A stretch of 64,000 nucleotides of DNA from Iris pallida (lineage: Eukaryota > Streptophyta > Magnoliopsida > Asparagales > Iridaceae), in assembly GCA_029216955.1 (NCBI GenBank), contig JANAVB010007000.1, positions 967,501 to 1,031,500 on the forward strand. Reading direction: 5' to 3'. Under the pieces are notes generated by a model. The model searched no databases. It was not told the origin of the DNA and saw only the letters and a program-made list of their open reading frames with translations. A program made the position numbers and the translations under genes. Shown here piece by piece: positions 11,482 to 23,832 of the stretch. Numbering within the stretch: position 1 is the stretch's first letter; each line of letters starts with the position of its first letter.

Positions 11482-12783
11482 TGTTAGTCCCGGGACGAGA
11501 AATTAGATGGAAAACAGGTGCGAACGAGATCCACGAAAATCAAAATAACAATAGTAACCAGATTACAACTGCAGAAAAGAGAGAAAAAAAGGTCTCTCGT
11601 TCTTCCTTGCAAACGTGTTGCAATTGGGACAGAACGAGATACAATAATCTAGCAAAAGATAAAATAGAGAAAAGTTGTTGGGGTGTAAAAACATCGTTGC
11701 TCAAAGCAAGATTCGCCCCACACGATCTACTTCCAGGAACCAGCAAGTTCGAAGAACTTCTGGAACGCTCGAAGTCACATCTGTTCCGACTCCTCGGACT
11801 TTCTGAACTTGCAATGGCGGGTAGCGGCTCTCTCTCTTCTGATTTCTATTTTTCGGATCATTCCTTAAAGGAGGCCAGAAGAGAGTATATATAGAGTGAA
11901 AGAGGAAGTCCTAGCCGCTCAATCAGTTCTGGAAAGATCCCACAAAGATAGCCACGAATTAATTTCAAATTCCACAAAAATTAGATATGAATTAATTCGA
12001 ATCAAATTTGAATCAATCTTTCCGGTAACCGACTCATGGCCATAACTGCCTGCGCGATCAACGTAACCAATCACGCACCAGTAGCAGCATGGCCACATAG
12101 CCACATGGACATATGGACCGCATGGACCGCATGGCCGCATGAGCGCATGGCCGCATGAGCGCATGACCGCATGAGCCGCATGAGGCCGCATGGACCGTAT
12201 GGACGCATGGCCGCATGAGCCGCATGACCACATGACCGCATGAGCCGCATGAGGCCGCATGAGCCGCATGGCCGCATGGACCGCATGACCACATGACCGC
12301 ATAAGTCGCATGAGGCCGCATGAGCCGCATGGACCTCATGAGCCACATGGACCGCATGGACCGCATGCGGACCGCATATGCATCCGCATGCATGCGACCG
12401 CGCATCAAGAAGCGCACAAAGCACCTTGCGACGATGCTGACGTGCTAAATGCAAAGTGTGCCAACAAAATGCTATATTACGCCTCATGAGCCCATGAGCC
12501 CGAGCCCGAGTCCGAGTCGCCAAGCCCCTTTGGGACTTAGCTCCAAAGGGAATAAATCCAAGAGAGTGACAAAAGCATTAATGCTTTCTTCATGAAGTCT
12601 TAACCTTACCTCATAGTAAAATATCCCACATGGTTTCCTCAGGGTCACCATCCCATGTGCATCTCTCAACACCTCACTTGGTATTATATTGAGATACTCA
12701 CTTGGATGCTTTTCCAATGTGGGACTATCTTTCTAGGATTGAAAGAGAGCAAGCTCTTCTCAAGTCAAGGAAAAGCTCCAACA
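11482..12783 (-). repeat. 3' LTR of the second nested copia
   Basis: It is near-identical to 17776-19078. On the minus strand a TATA box (CTCTATATATACTC, 11883-11896) lies downstream of a CATG-rich repeat block, which places U3 on the right and the transcription start below about 11870. Confidence 0.9.
12080..12370 (-). repeat. CATG-rich repeat block in U3 (3' LTR)
   Basis: Short units of the type GCATGAGCC or GCATGACC repeat for almost 300 bp, directly upstream (in element sense) of the TATA box. CATG is itself palindromic. A shorter version is in the other LTR. Confidence 0.85.
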
Positions 12784-13838
12784 ATCCTCCACATATCTCA
12801 ATATATGGGTTTCAGCGTTTTCCACAGTAACTGTCCATTATGCATTAGGATAGATGTCGCTGACGACTTGAATCTTCCCGCATGGATTAAACAACAGTAT
12901 GATACAAGAATAGACTAAGCCTTGAATTCTACACCAGAGCTGCAATTCTTTCCACTCATACAATATAAGTCATCTATGCTTCTGGATGCACATTAAAGGC
13001 CCTGTGCCAGCCTGGTTTTGGTGTATGTATTTTGGGTGTCTACAAGTTTACCCTTAAGAGACGGCCTATATTTCTATCCATACACTTTAGGTGAGTTCTT
13101 TTAAAGAGTCCTTAGCATGAAGCCTTGCGCTTCCATGCGGTGCTACGTCGCTATGATATGGCTTAAAGTCGAGGCTTTATCCCTGACTGGGTGCCTCATC
13201 GTAAAGTCGTACTACTGTAGCATGAGGTCACAAGCCTCTTTGTAGTGCCAAACTATCCAGCATGAAGTCTTGCGCTTCTGTGCGGTGTTACGCCGCTATG
13301 ACATGGCTTGCGAAGCCGAGGCTTTACCCTACCTGGTACCTCTTCGTGGTGTCATGCCACTATAACATGAGGACACTGGCCTCTTTGTAGTGCTGTCTAC
13401 CACTCTTCATTTATACTATACAGCGTTAGGCTACCTGCCTATAAGCGGTGCTACACCACAGTGACATGGCTCGCTAAGCCGAGGCATTATCCCTACCTGG
13501 GAACCTCATTGTAGTGTCACCCCACTGTAGCATGGAGTCCATGAGCTCCTTTGTAGTGTTGCGCTACCGTGCTTCCTGTAAAGCACAACAAACATTCACT
13601 ATCTGAGAACTCATTAAGGCGTCGAAGCCATCCTCCCACAGGACTTGTTCCTTTAAGAGAACAATAGTAGACAACAGTGGTTGTGGGTTCGTATCCTTCC
13701 ATGTCCCTCAGGAATATGTACCCACTGTTACCTGATATTTTTCCAATCAGTGGTCCTCCCTTGAACCAAAAGCTAGATGCCTAGTAGATTTCTCTCTAAT
13801 AGCATAAAACTTTATGGTAGGATTACACAGTTACAATA

Positions 13839-15260
13839 TCAGAATGCCTTCAAGCCCATTTTTCTTGCTGAGTCATCGACCAGCTGACGCTTGAGGCCCT
13901 TTGTGAACGGATCCGTCAGGTTCTCCTGACTCCGAACGTCTATTACAGCAATAGTACACCTCTTGATGAGATCGTTTACTGCTCTGTGCTTCAGCCGTAC
14001 AGTTCTCTTCTTTCCGTTGAAGAGGTCATTCGATGCCACTGCTGCAGTCGTCTGGTTGTCACAGTATATCGATATCGCCGGTATCTGAGTCCCAACCACT
14101 GGAAGATCATACATGAGCTCCCGAAGCCACTCTGCTTCATCTGCTGCAGTTTCTAGTGCATAGGACTCAGTTCCATGGAGGAGCGAGAGAGTATAGTCTG
14201 CTTCTTCGACTTCCACGATATAGCAGCTCCACCCAAAAAAATGACGTATCCACCTGTGGATCTCTCGCTCTCCACCTCTGAACACCAGCTAGCATCACTG
14301 AAGCCTTCCACTACTGTCGGATACCTACTGTACTGCAGTGCATATGTCTGAGTTTTCTTAAGATATCTCATTACCCGCTTCACAGCTTTCCAGTGCTCAA
14401 TGCCTGGATTGCTCGTGAACCGACTCAGCATTCCTACGGCGAAGGCTATGTCAGGCCTTGTGGCAGTAATAGCGTACATCAAGCTCCGGATAACGCTAGA
14501 ATACTCCAGCTGCCTGACGCTTTTCTTCGAGTTTGGCTTCAGCTTCTGGTCACACCTGTAAGGCGTATCGATCCCTAGAAAATTCTGATACCCGTAGCGT
14601 GTGAGCATCTTCTCAATGTAGTGAGATTGTGACAGTGTCACTCCAGTGTCTGTTCGGATAATCTTTATGCCCAAGATCACATCAGCATCCCCCAAGTCCT
14701 TCATACTGAACTTGGTCGAAAGAAACTTCTTTGTTTCTGTGACACATCCTACATCCGAGCCTAGGATAAGCATGTCGTCTACGTACAGACAAACGATGAC
14801 TCCTCTTCCATCAGAGAACTTTGTGTAAACACATTTGTCTGTTTCACTGACTCTGTAGCCATTTGATCTAATGACCTTGTCAAACTTTTCATGCCATATT
14901 TTGGGAGCATGCTTCAAACCGTACAGGAATTTCACCAACTTGCAGACTTTGTCTTCAAGACCTTTGACGACAAATCCATCTGGCTGTTGCATGTAAATCT
15001 CTTCGGTCAGCTCACCATTAAGGAATGATATTTTTACATCCATCTGATGTATCACCAACTTATGTATCGCTGCTAGAGCGATTAACATTCTGATGGTGGT
15101 CATTCGTGCTACTGGAGCGTACGTGTCAAAGTAGTATATCCCCTGTTTCTGAGAAAACTCCTTGGCTACTAGCCTAGCCTTGAACTTGTCAATAGTTCCA
15201 TCTGCCTTCATCTTCTTCTTGAAGATCCATTTACATCCGATGGGTTTTTCTCATTCAGGT
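13839..15260 (-). pseudogene. Second copia RT and RNase H remnant
   Basis: At 15211-14153 the minus strand keeps KARLVAKEFSQ, HQMDVKISFLNGEL, LYGLKHAPKIW, the catalytic YVDD in CLYVDDMLILG, and the RNase H start (SDASWCSEVESERSTGGY). A frameshift near 14200 moves the rest of RNase H to another frame (14285-13839, ending LTDPFTKGL). A TGA just upstream of the CKWIFKK block (about 15246) blocks entry from integrase. Confidence 0.9.
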
Positions 15261-15348
15261 AGATCTACTAACACCTATGTGTTATTGGAGGTGATAGAGT
15301 CAAACTCGTCATTCACCGCCTCCTTCCAGAATATAGCATCTCTGGTCT

Positions 15349-16817
15349 TCATCGCCTCATCATAGGTAAGCGGATCTGCTTCCATATGATAGGTGACAAA
15401 GTCATCTCCGAATTTTTCGGCCTCCTCACTCGCTTAGCTGAGGGCTCTGCGAGTTCTGGTTCAAATGTTGTTTCATCAACAACAGCTTCTTCTTGGACTA
15501 CTACATCGTTGGAAACCTCAGCTTCCTTTGCACCATCATTATTCTCCGGAATGTCCGCGAGAACAATGTTTTTGTGCCTTGCAAATTTGTCTTCAAAGTA
15601 CTCTGCTTCACGAGATTCGATGACATGGTTAGACTCCAAGTCAAAGAACCTTCGAGCATCACTCTTCTTGGCATAACCCAAGAAGATCATCTTTGTAGTC
15701 CTGGTTCCGAGCTTCTGAATCTTCAGATCTGGGAGCTTCACATATGCAAGACACCCCCACACTCGAATGATATTCAAGTTGGGTTTAACTTTGAACTAGA
15801 GTTCATGAGGAGTAATATTAGAAGTTGCATACGGCACTCTGTTCAGAATGAATGTGGCCTCAATGCAGCTTCTCCTCAAAAACACTTTGGAAGACCCGCA
15901 GTCAACAACATTGAGTTTATCATTTCTGTCAACGTTCTGTTCTTCCTTTCTGCTACTCCGTTGGACTGAGGAGAATACGGAGCAGTAGTCTCGATGATGA
16001 TTCCATGTTCTTTGCAGTACGATACGAAATCATGAGACCGATATTCTCCTCCTCGATCACTCCTTAACCTCTTGTGTTGTTGTCCAGTTTGCCTTTCAGC
16101 TTCAACCTTGAACTCCTTGAACTTCTCAAATATTTCATCTTTAGTCTTGAGCAAGTAGACGAACGCGTACTTTGAGAAGTCATCGATAAAGGTTATGAAG
16201 TACTTCATCCCGGCCTTCGTGGAGAATTGTTTGAAGTCACAGATATCGGAGTGCACCAACTCCAGAAGATCTGTGCTTCGATTGACCCGATGAAAGGGTT
16301 TCCTTATGATCTTTGTCTGAGCACACACTTCACACTTTTCCACCTTACCCCTACATTTGGAGATAAGTCCTATACTAGACATTTTGTTAATCCTTTTACA
16401 ATGGACATGTCCTAGTCTATTATTCCACAACTCAAGAGTATAATCAGAATTGGAGATAGCATTAATATTCTCTGACTGGGTTACAAGCTGAAGCTTAAAC
16501 ATTCCTTCGGTATAGAAAGCTTTTCCGAAGTAAATTCCTTTAAAAGACATCACCATCTGGCCAGCATTGATGTCCATCCTCAGGCCTGCGTTGCAGAGCA
16601 GGCCTCCCGAGATCAAGTTCTTTGCAATCACAGGAACATGCTTCACACCTTAAAGCGCCAGAGTTTTCTTGGAGGTCAGTTTCAACTCCACCGTCCCGAT
16701 CCCTTGAACTTTAGCTTGTGCCTGATTCGCCACCATAACCTTTTCAGTGGTTTGCTGGTATGTGGTGAACCATTCCTTGCTTGAGTAGACGTAGCAGGTG
16801 GCACCAGTGTCGACCCA
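15349..16817 (-). pseudogene. Second copia protease and integrase remnant
   Basis: The protease DTGA motif follows immediately after the gag stop (TAG, then TGG-GTC-GAC-ACT-GGT). A TAA near 16650 interrupts before GVKHVP. Integrase shows the zinc domain (HVHCKRINK, CEVCAQTKI) and a DDE core (D in HSDICDF, D in RSDRGGEY, E in NGVAERKNRT). A frameshift near 15870 moves the C-terminal part (GCLAYVKLPD, 15777-15349) into another frame. Confidence 0.88.
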
Positions 16818-17642
16818 CTAGTCAGAGTCAGCCCCCACCGAAGTGACCTGAGCAATCATAGCAATACCGTCAGTAATCATTGAAACCTTATTAGGCTCAC
16901 CTTGTTGTGACTGCTTGGGCTTGGATCTGCAATCACTCTTGTAGTGGCCCTTCTTGCCACAGTTAAAGCAAGTCACATTTGACTTGGGCTTCTGTTTTTT
17001 AAAAGAAGGTCCTTTCACTTTCAGATTAGTGAAGTCCTTCTTGTGGTGAGAAGCCGTCTGCCTCCCCTTGGACTCCCTTGTCTGCACTAAGTTGGCCTTG
17101 GCCAACTGCTTGGACAGAGCATCCACCTTCTGTTGAGCCCTTATCTGGTCTTCAACATAGATTTCTTGCAGGAGATCTTTCAGACTGATCTCGAGTTTCT
17201 TCTTGTGCATGGTCGCATAGAGCTTGCTCCATCCAGGAGGGAGTTTGGAGACTATCCCTCCAACGACGAACTTGTCCTCGAGGGACATCTTTTCGTCGTC
17301 CAGTTTCTGACGAAGTTTCAGAAACTCCTTCACCTGAGAAAGCATCGTCTTTTCGTCTTCAAAGAGCCACTTGTGATATTTTTCGACAATAAATATCTTG
17401 TTCCTGCTCTCATCATCTTCATACAGTTTCTTTACAGACTCCCAGATTTCTCTGGCCATCACTTTCTTGGAGTAGGATTCTGCCAGAGAATCTTCCATAG
17501 AGTTGAGAATAAGCAACCTGTACAGGTTGTTTTCTCTCCTCCGCTTCATCTGCTTGGTAGTTGCAGCGGCAATTCTGGTTGCGTTGCCATCCTCTGGAAT
17601 GATCGGTTCGTCCTCTGTGATCAACATGTGATCAACATCCAC
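16818..17642 (-). pseudogene. Second copia Gag
   Basis: About 274 residues are open, with the copia Gag signature (REIWESVKKLYEDDES, then the KLPPGWSKL block) and a CX2CX4HX4C knuckle (CFNCGKKGHYKSDC). It ends at TAG exactly one codon before the W preceding the protease DTGA motif; in relatives this position is a Trp codon, so the stop looks like a TGG-to-TAG change. The upstream leader (17643-17775) also contains in-frame stops. Confidence 0.88.
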
Positions 17643-17775
17643 GAGTTGAAGGTTGAGGCTAATCTTCCTCTTCCAGATCTAGTAGTGCTCTCCATCGAAC
17701 TTTTCTAAATTGTTAAAGCTAGTATCGAGAAGAGAAGCACGGGAGTTTTCTATTTGTCTAATCTTGCTTTAAGAT

Positions 17776-19078
17776 TGTTAGTCCCGGGGCAAGAAATTAG
17801 ATGGAAAACAGGTGCGAACGAGATCAGAGGGTGTGAGCAAAAAAAACTTTTGCACTGAACAACCTCAAGATCCACGAAAATCAAAATAACAATAGTAACC
17901 AGATTACAACTGCAGAAAAGAGAGAAAAGAAGATCTCTCGTTCTTCCTTGCAAACGTGTTGCAATTGGGACAGAACGAGATACAATAATCTAGCGAAAGA
18001 TGAAATAGAGAAAAGTTGATGGGGGTAAAAACACCGTTGCTCAAAGCAAGATTTACCCCCACACGATCTGCTTCTAGGAACTAGCAAGTACGAAGAACTT
18101 CTGGAACACTCGAAGTCACCTCTGTTCTGACTCGAACTTTCTGAACTTGCAATGGCAAGTAGCGGCTCTCTCTCTCTCTCTTCTGATTTCTATTTTTCGG
18201 ATCACTCCTCAAAGGAGGTCAGAAGAGAGTATATATAGAGAGAAAGAGGAAGCCCTAGCCGCTCAATCAATTCTGGAAAGATCCCACAAAGATAGCCACG
18301 AATTAATTTCAAATCCCACAAAAATAGGATCTGAATTAATTCAAATCAAATTTGAATCAATTTTTCCAGTAACCGACTCAAGGTCATAACTGCCTGTGCG
18401 ATCAGTGGAACCAATCACGTACCAGCAGCAACATGGCCACATAGCCGCATGGACATATGGACCGCATGAGCCGCATGAGCGCATGGCCTCATGAGCCGCA
18501 TGAGCGCATGGCCGCATAAGCCGCATGAGGCCGCATGGACGCATGAGCCGCATGACCACATGAACGCATGAGCCGCATGAGCCGCATGACCACATGACCG
18601 CATGAGCCGCATGGACCTCATGAGCCGCATAGCCGCATGGACCGCATGCAGACCGCATATGCGTCCGCATGCATGCGACCGCGCATCAAGAAGCGCACAA
18701 AGCGCCTTGCGACGATGCTGACGTGCTAAGTGCAAAGTGCGCCAACAAAACGCTACATTACGCCTCATGAGCCCATGAGCCCGAGCCCAAGTCCGAGTCG
18801 GAGTCCGAGTCGCTAGCCCCTTTGGGACTTAGCTTCAAAGGGAATAAATCCAAGAGAGTGACAAAAGCATTAATGCTTTCTTCATAAAGTCTTAACCTTA
18901 CCTCCTAGTAAAATATTCCACATGGTTTTCTCCTTAGGGTCACCATCCCATGTGCATCTCTCAACACCTCACTTGGTATTATATTGAGATACTCACTTGG
19001 ATGCTTTTCCAATGTGGGACTATCTTTCTAGGCTTGAAAGAGAGCAAGCTCTTCTCAAGTCAAGGAAACGCTCCAACA
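17776..19078 (-). repeat. 5' LTR of the second nested copia
   Basis: It is the partner of 11482-12783. The TATA box is at about 18229-18238. The sequence just inside (17775 downward, minus strand ATCTTAAAGCAAGATTAG) does not begin with TGG, so no standard initiator-Met primer site is seen. Confidence 0.9.
18425..18660 (-). repeat. CATG-rich repeat block in U3 (5' LTR)
   Basis: It is the same repeat type as at 12080-12370 but shorter, which indicates unit gain or loss since insertion. Confidence 0.85.
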
Positions 19079-19372
19079 CCAACTTCTTCCAAAGAGAGTG
19101 GATTGAACTTTTTGTGGATACTTGATGGTATACACTATCATCCAACCATTGTCGAATAGTACCGACAACTTCCCTATCTTATTCCGATTGCCTTCGAACA
19201 TCTTACTAGGCTTAGCAGCGTCGCCTAACAAGGTGCAACTAGATCCTGCAGAATAGCAAATCCTCTATTCGAGGTTTCCATATCATCTAGTTGTTGCCGT
19301 TGTGACCGATTGTTCGTATGATGCTTGGCTCCATAACTGATCACATGTTCAATCTTTAGATCTGATACCACT
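19079..19372 (-). pseudogene. Outer copia leader and gag 5' remnant with primer site
   Basis: This is the last piece of the outer element's internal region, between the right TSD of the second copia and the outer 5' LTR. The primer site TGGTATCAGATC (minus strand, 19359-19370) has one or two changes from the initiator-Met complement. Confidence 0.75.
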
Positions 19373-19831
19373 TGGTATCATTTATTACACGATAAGGAAG
19401 AGAGCAATCAAAAGCACACGGAAACACAACATTTTACGTGGAAAACCCCCTCGATGTGAGAAGGAAAAAAAAAAAACCATGACCAGAAAGTTTGTCATCC
19501 ACTATAAAAATAGTAGGATTAGAAGAATCTTCTCTCTAGCACACTAAATGATCACCAACATATACTTTTTCACTTCAAGAGGGGATCGAAATGTGAAAGC
19601 TTGCTTGGATGTTGGATGCAATGCCTTGAGGGTGAACCAAGGAGCCCCTTATATAGGCTCAAGTGACCATAGGTCTTCCCAAGGCATATTGAATGATACT
19701 TGTCTTTACGTCTTTTAGAAGGCTACTCATCTTCAAAGGATTCCTTTCATCTTCCAAGAAGACTTTTTGTCTTCCCGTGCATTGTCATTGGGCTTGATCA
19801 CATCCACTCATAAGGAGTGAGATTCCCAACA
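19373..19831 (-). repeat. 5' LTR of the outer copia
   Basis: It is collinear with 1043-1787 apart from the left copy's insertion. Shared blocks include GCTTGGATGTTGGATGCAAT, the CCCCTTATATAGGCTCAAG TATA region, and the CCCAACA end. Confidence 0.8.
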
Positions 19832-19866
19832 CATACAAAATACGGGCCCATGCGGTAAATTTTAGG

Positions 19867-20079
19867 GAATCCATTTTTGTTCGCCCACCAAAACTAGAGT
19901 GAATGTTCAACCTTCCACTCAAAGGTTGCCACGTATCATTCTCACCTAACCTAAAATCACTTTAGAAGTGGTTTGGTGAACATTTATACTAGTTTTGATC
20001 ACTAGTTTGACGTGTGGCAATCTTTGAGTGGAAGGGTGAACATCCACCCTAGTTTTGGTGGGTGAACAAAAATGGACTC
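19867..20079. mobile_element. Mutator-type MITE, copy A
   Basis: The 213-bp element has long inverted ends (about 65 bp); outermost are GAATCCATTTTTGTTC and, read inward from the right, GAGTCCATTTTTGTTC. A perfect 9-bp TSD, AATTTTAGG, flanks it (19858-19866 and 20080-20088). A 9-bp TSD is the hallmark of Mutator-like elements. A second copy is at 45579-45794. Confidence 0.88.
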
Positions 20080-20088
20080 AATTTTAGG

Positions 20089-22110
20089 TTCCATTTGGTC
20101 CTTTTTAATTCCAACACTTTATTTGTTACATAGCTGAAGTTGTAAAACAACACCAATCCTTTTTGTAACTTTCCTTTGTCATCAAGCAAATTTTTTTTAA
20201 CTTCATGGTAGGCTTAGTAAACTAGTTGAATTGCTTATTGATTAGTCAAAAGAATCAAACTTTGCTTAAGTTATAGCCTAATTTTACCCACCATTATATA
20301 ACTCGAGTATAGAGACAATTAGCTATTTGGTAACTTTTCAAATTTGGTGTTAGTTAAAAATTGCATTTACTTGGTTCACCCTTAATCAATCCAACTAGAG
20401 TATAGAGACAATTAGCTATTTATAATCAATCCAACTAGACTCTAAGCAAACATTCTCAATAATTCTTTCTTCACTTAAATTGTATTTACTTGTCAGTAAG
20501 GAAGCTTAATTAGTATGTCCAAGAAAGCTACAAGGTCGAGCTTATTGCGACTGCTAGCCAAGACAATTCCATTATCTTCTCGTTAATGGATAAGAGAGGG
20601 GGGAAGGGGTGGGGGTTATTCTTAAAAAATGATTTATGCTTTTAAATTTCACTTTCTCGCAATTACATCGAAGTTTCTAGGGAACATTCTGCAAATACAG
20701 AGTTAAGATCCATATAAGAAGCTTAATTAGTATGTTGTAGAAACTTAAGATAAATAGATGAGAAAGGTAGATGGTCCCAGTTCATCATCATTATTTCACT
20801 TACTTTCACAAGTTTATTCTTCTGCTAACCTTGAGAAATACTTGATTTCTACACTAAATATGTGAAGATTTTGAATGTGTTAATTCCAAACAAGGTGGTC
20901 TTTTTCAGGGCTGGTAGATCCACAACTGTAAAATATCTGATGGTAACAACGTTAACTACAACTGTGATTTCCATATAAATATCTCAGAATCCTACAATTA
21001 TGTCATCCTATTTGGATTGTAGTCAAACCTATCAAGTTTATTAACTTCACCTGTGCTAACTTGTTGCTTCTGTCATTTGCTTTATAACTATGCATCTCCT
21101 GACCAATAATCATGTAGATTGTATTCAAATAATAGGACACATAAAACTCAACATCAGAGGAGATACTCTATTGTTCTTACATCCTATGATCTATATAATG
21201 GTGACAACTATATCTCCCACCACATTTCATTAAAGAGAGGTTTAATGAAACATAGTTACATATCCATTTTTTTTGTTGATTTAATAGTCCCTCCTTCCCA
21301 GTCAATTAAACTTGACAACCAAATGTAACTGTGGTTGAATTTTGTTCATACTTGCATGAAATGACATGTAATCTGAATCAATTGATTTCTGGATGTGGTT
21401 TAGCTTTCTTAAATGAACTGAAGTTCCTTATTTCGCAAAACTTAAGCTGTTCACTGTTCATGGAACATCAAGTTATAATTGGAACAGATGGTTGGGCGAC
21501 CCAATGGTTGAGGGCTTTGGTAGGGAGAGGAAAGTGTCCTACGCTCGATCCCTATGTGGGGAAAGTAAGCATCCCTTCCGTCTAAAAGAAAAGTTATACA
21601 TTGGTCAGTTAATTTTGAAAGCAATAAGAAATCTTGCCTATATAGATATCTACATATGTTCCAATTATCACCAACTCTAGAGGGTATATCAAGGCAGATG
21701 GTTCTACATAAGTTTACAAAAGAAAGATGCTGATGCATACATATTTTAGTAGATATTTCTTGTCTACATCCTCCCAAATCTATAGTAATTCATACACTTA
21801 ACTGGCTTTAAAAAAAAAAAAAAAACCTTTTTATGCTTTTGATGGTAAATCTAATAACCTTTCCGAAATGAGCATGATGGTCAAGTATGACCAACTCAGG
21901 CTACTACTTTTTATATGGTTACACGTTTAGTACATTCATAAATACTTACTGCTAAGATTTTAGCACCAACTTCTGATTTTTTTTCTAGAAGCCTTATAGA
22001 ATGTTCTTTGATAATCTCTTGATCCTTTTACAATAATCTCCAATTTTCATCATTCCTATCTATCCTTTCTGGATAGTTCTTCCATCCACCATCCCTTAGT
22101 TCTCTCGGAC
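20089..22110. other. Intergenic, no gene seen
   Basis: The stretch is AT-rich with no convincing coding frame. It includes a short near-duplicate (AGAGTATAGAGACAATTAGC near 20395, similar at 20308) and an A run at 21810-21825. Confidence 0.4.
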
Positions 22111-22427
22111 CAGAGGCGGATCTACATGGAAAGCAGGGGGAGGCTGAAGACAACCCTGCTTCTTCTTCTTCTTTTTTTCGGGAAAAGAATTAAGTACAGG
22201 TATTTTTTCAAAAATTTCCAGATGTTATATATAAATCCAACCCCCAACTATTTTCATTGTTAAAAGACAAGGGGAGTTGGTTAAGTAATTAAAAGTTGAA
22301 GATTTTATTTTGTAGGATCTTGAGTTTGGAACTTCTCACATACATTTGTAAGATTTTTTTTTTCTTTCAAGCCCCAGCTCAATTTTTTTTTTCCAAGCCC
22401 CCTCTGACTTCTGGATCTACCCGTCTG
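22111..22427. mobile_element. Probable hAT-like MITE
   Basis: The ends are inverted and related: CAGAGGCGGATCTACA on the left and CAGACGGGTAGATCCAGA read inward from the right. They resemble the better-supported hAT MITE at 34301-34439. No clean 8-bp TSD is seen (TCTCGGAC on the left, GGACCCCT on the right). Confidence 0.5.
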
Positions 22428-23832
22428 GGACCCCTTCTATGTCATGGCAACCTTGGAATTCTCTAGATAATTCCTTGTCCTTCCAACCTACTTATTCTTC
22501 TAGCTAGAGATTTCCACACATATCCCTCATCACTCATCACCTGTAAACAGGGTTGAGGTCCTCATTTGGAAAGCGGGAGGAAGGCACAAAGCAAAAGCAA
22601 AATCAAGCAAAGCAACAAGCACAAAGTAAAAGTACTAGTGTGAGTGAGAACCTTGGTTTGAGTTTGCATTTGCGAGTGTCTCGTGTGGGAGTCTTGTGTA
22701 ACATTTTTGTGAGTGTTCTATTGAGTGCTTGTATACAAGTGTTTTGTATCAATATAAGTTTCCATTGTCGAGTATTCTAAGTGTGCTATTTCTCCCAGAT
22801 ATCCAACAATTGCATCCCGGAGAAGAATGAAGAAACTATTGAACTTTACAACAAGGTTTGGAAAGGGGAAAGACTCGGGTGTTATAGAACTAGAGCAGAC
22901 TGTACACTTCTTAAGATCCCTGTTAACAAGTCTAATTACAATTACGCTCATGTACCTGTACTATTCTATTCTATTCTATTTCTTATCACGCTTATGTACC
23001 TGCTCAATTGCTAATAATGCCCTTATTTTTTGGTTCATTTATGTACTTTTTACGAACCACCAGGTTGCATACTATATACTATGATATCTTGGTTAATCAA
23101 ATAAAATTCGATGACGCCTATATAACCTTGTAGACTATAGATATTTAGTCGTGGAAATTCGTATTATGCTGTAAGAAATAGAGTTTTAGTTCTGATTACG
23201 CTACTTTTTTATCTGGTGGTTTGTCTTCTTTTGCAGAGAATGAGAAAGATTATGAGCTACTTCATGTGCGGGCGTCGCGAGCCCAAGATGGTGCACAATG
23301 CTCCGACAAGGAGGTCTAGCGTTTAGGCCAGTTTTACTTGTAATTAAATAAACATAGCGATCTTCCGTTCGGCCGCAGTTACTCTCTTTATCTCTTATGT
23401 TTATTAGCAGAAATCATTTGGTTGGCGGCTCCTCCTCTGTGAATCTACCTCTGTAAAGTGATGCTGGCACATCGTTGTTCCCATAGATAAAAGGAAAAGA
23501 GGACAGCACCATAAATTGATCTAACATGTATCGAGTGTGCTTAATTTATTTTGTTATGTTCCATGTAACCGAACTTCATCAACGTCAGCTGTTATGTAGT
23601 GTTATGTGCTTGTTTCGAGAATTATTTTGACATTTGGGTTTTGATTCAAGTTTCAACATAGTATATGAAGTTTTGTGCTTTGTTGTTAAATTTTTTGGCT
23701 CCGCTATTGGCTTAAGTGTTCAAGAGGCCGACTTGATCAGATAAAAGCGGCATGACACAGAAGATATTAAGAAGGATAATGGATATTTGTTGTATTAGAG
23801 AGGATAATTACGATATTCTTGATGTTTTTGTC
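22428..23832. other. Intergenic, with possible but unproven exon-like stretches
   Basis: Two short open stretches have splice-like edges: about 22800-22856 after TTCTCCCAG, and 23237-23323 after TTTTGCAG, ending in TAG. No protein family was recognised with confidence, and no upstream exons were found. Confidence 0.3.

Larger units (their letters stand above)
11482..19078 (-). mobile_element. Second nested Ty1/copia element with 1.3-kb LTRs
   Basis: LTRs are at 11482-12783 and 17776-19078; on the minus strand each starts TGTTGGAG and ends GACTAACA. A perfect TSD, CCAAC, is at 11477-11481 and 19079-19083. A purine-rich tract (TGTGGAGGAT on the minus strand) precedes the 3' LTR at 12784-12793. 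The gag, protease, integrase, RT and RNase H remnants are in copia order, with stops and frameshifts. The LTRs differ by an indel of about 45 bp (17825-17870 only) and by different internal repeat lengths, so it is older than the Ale-like element. Confidence 0.93.
1043..19831 (-). mobile_element. Outer, decayed Ty1/copia retrotransposon (split by two younger copias)
   Basis: Related terminal repeats lie at 1043-1787 and 19373-19831. Both read inward from a GAAGCACG/GAAACACA-type segment and both end in GATTCCCAACA. An initiator-Met primer site (TGGTATCAGATC on the minus strand) abuts the right LTR at 19359-19370, so the element reads right to left. Its internal region survives in three pieces: 1788-4931, 10692-11481 and 19079-19372. 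These pieces carry gag zinc-knuckle, integrase, reverse transcriptase and RNase H remnants with many stops and frameshifts. No clear TSD was found (TAAGT on the left, CATAC on the right). By nesting this is the oldest of the three. Confidence 0.85.

Noticed and set aside
11919..12523. Open frames of 119-150 codons rich in His, Ala, Met and Cys (also 18341-18768)
   Set aside because: They are translations of the CATG/GCATGAGCC repeat block inside an LTR; several frames are open at once.
23237..23323. Terminal exon of an unknown gene (RMRKIMSYFMCG in one frame; EKDYELLHVRASRAQ in another, faintly like the HVRARRGQ segment of some plant bHLH proteins)
   Set aside because: It is too short, two frames are equally open, and no upstream exon was found; the resemblance may be chance.
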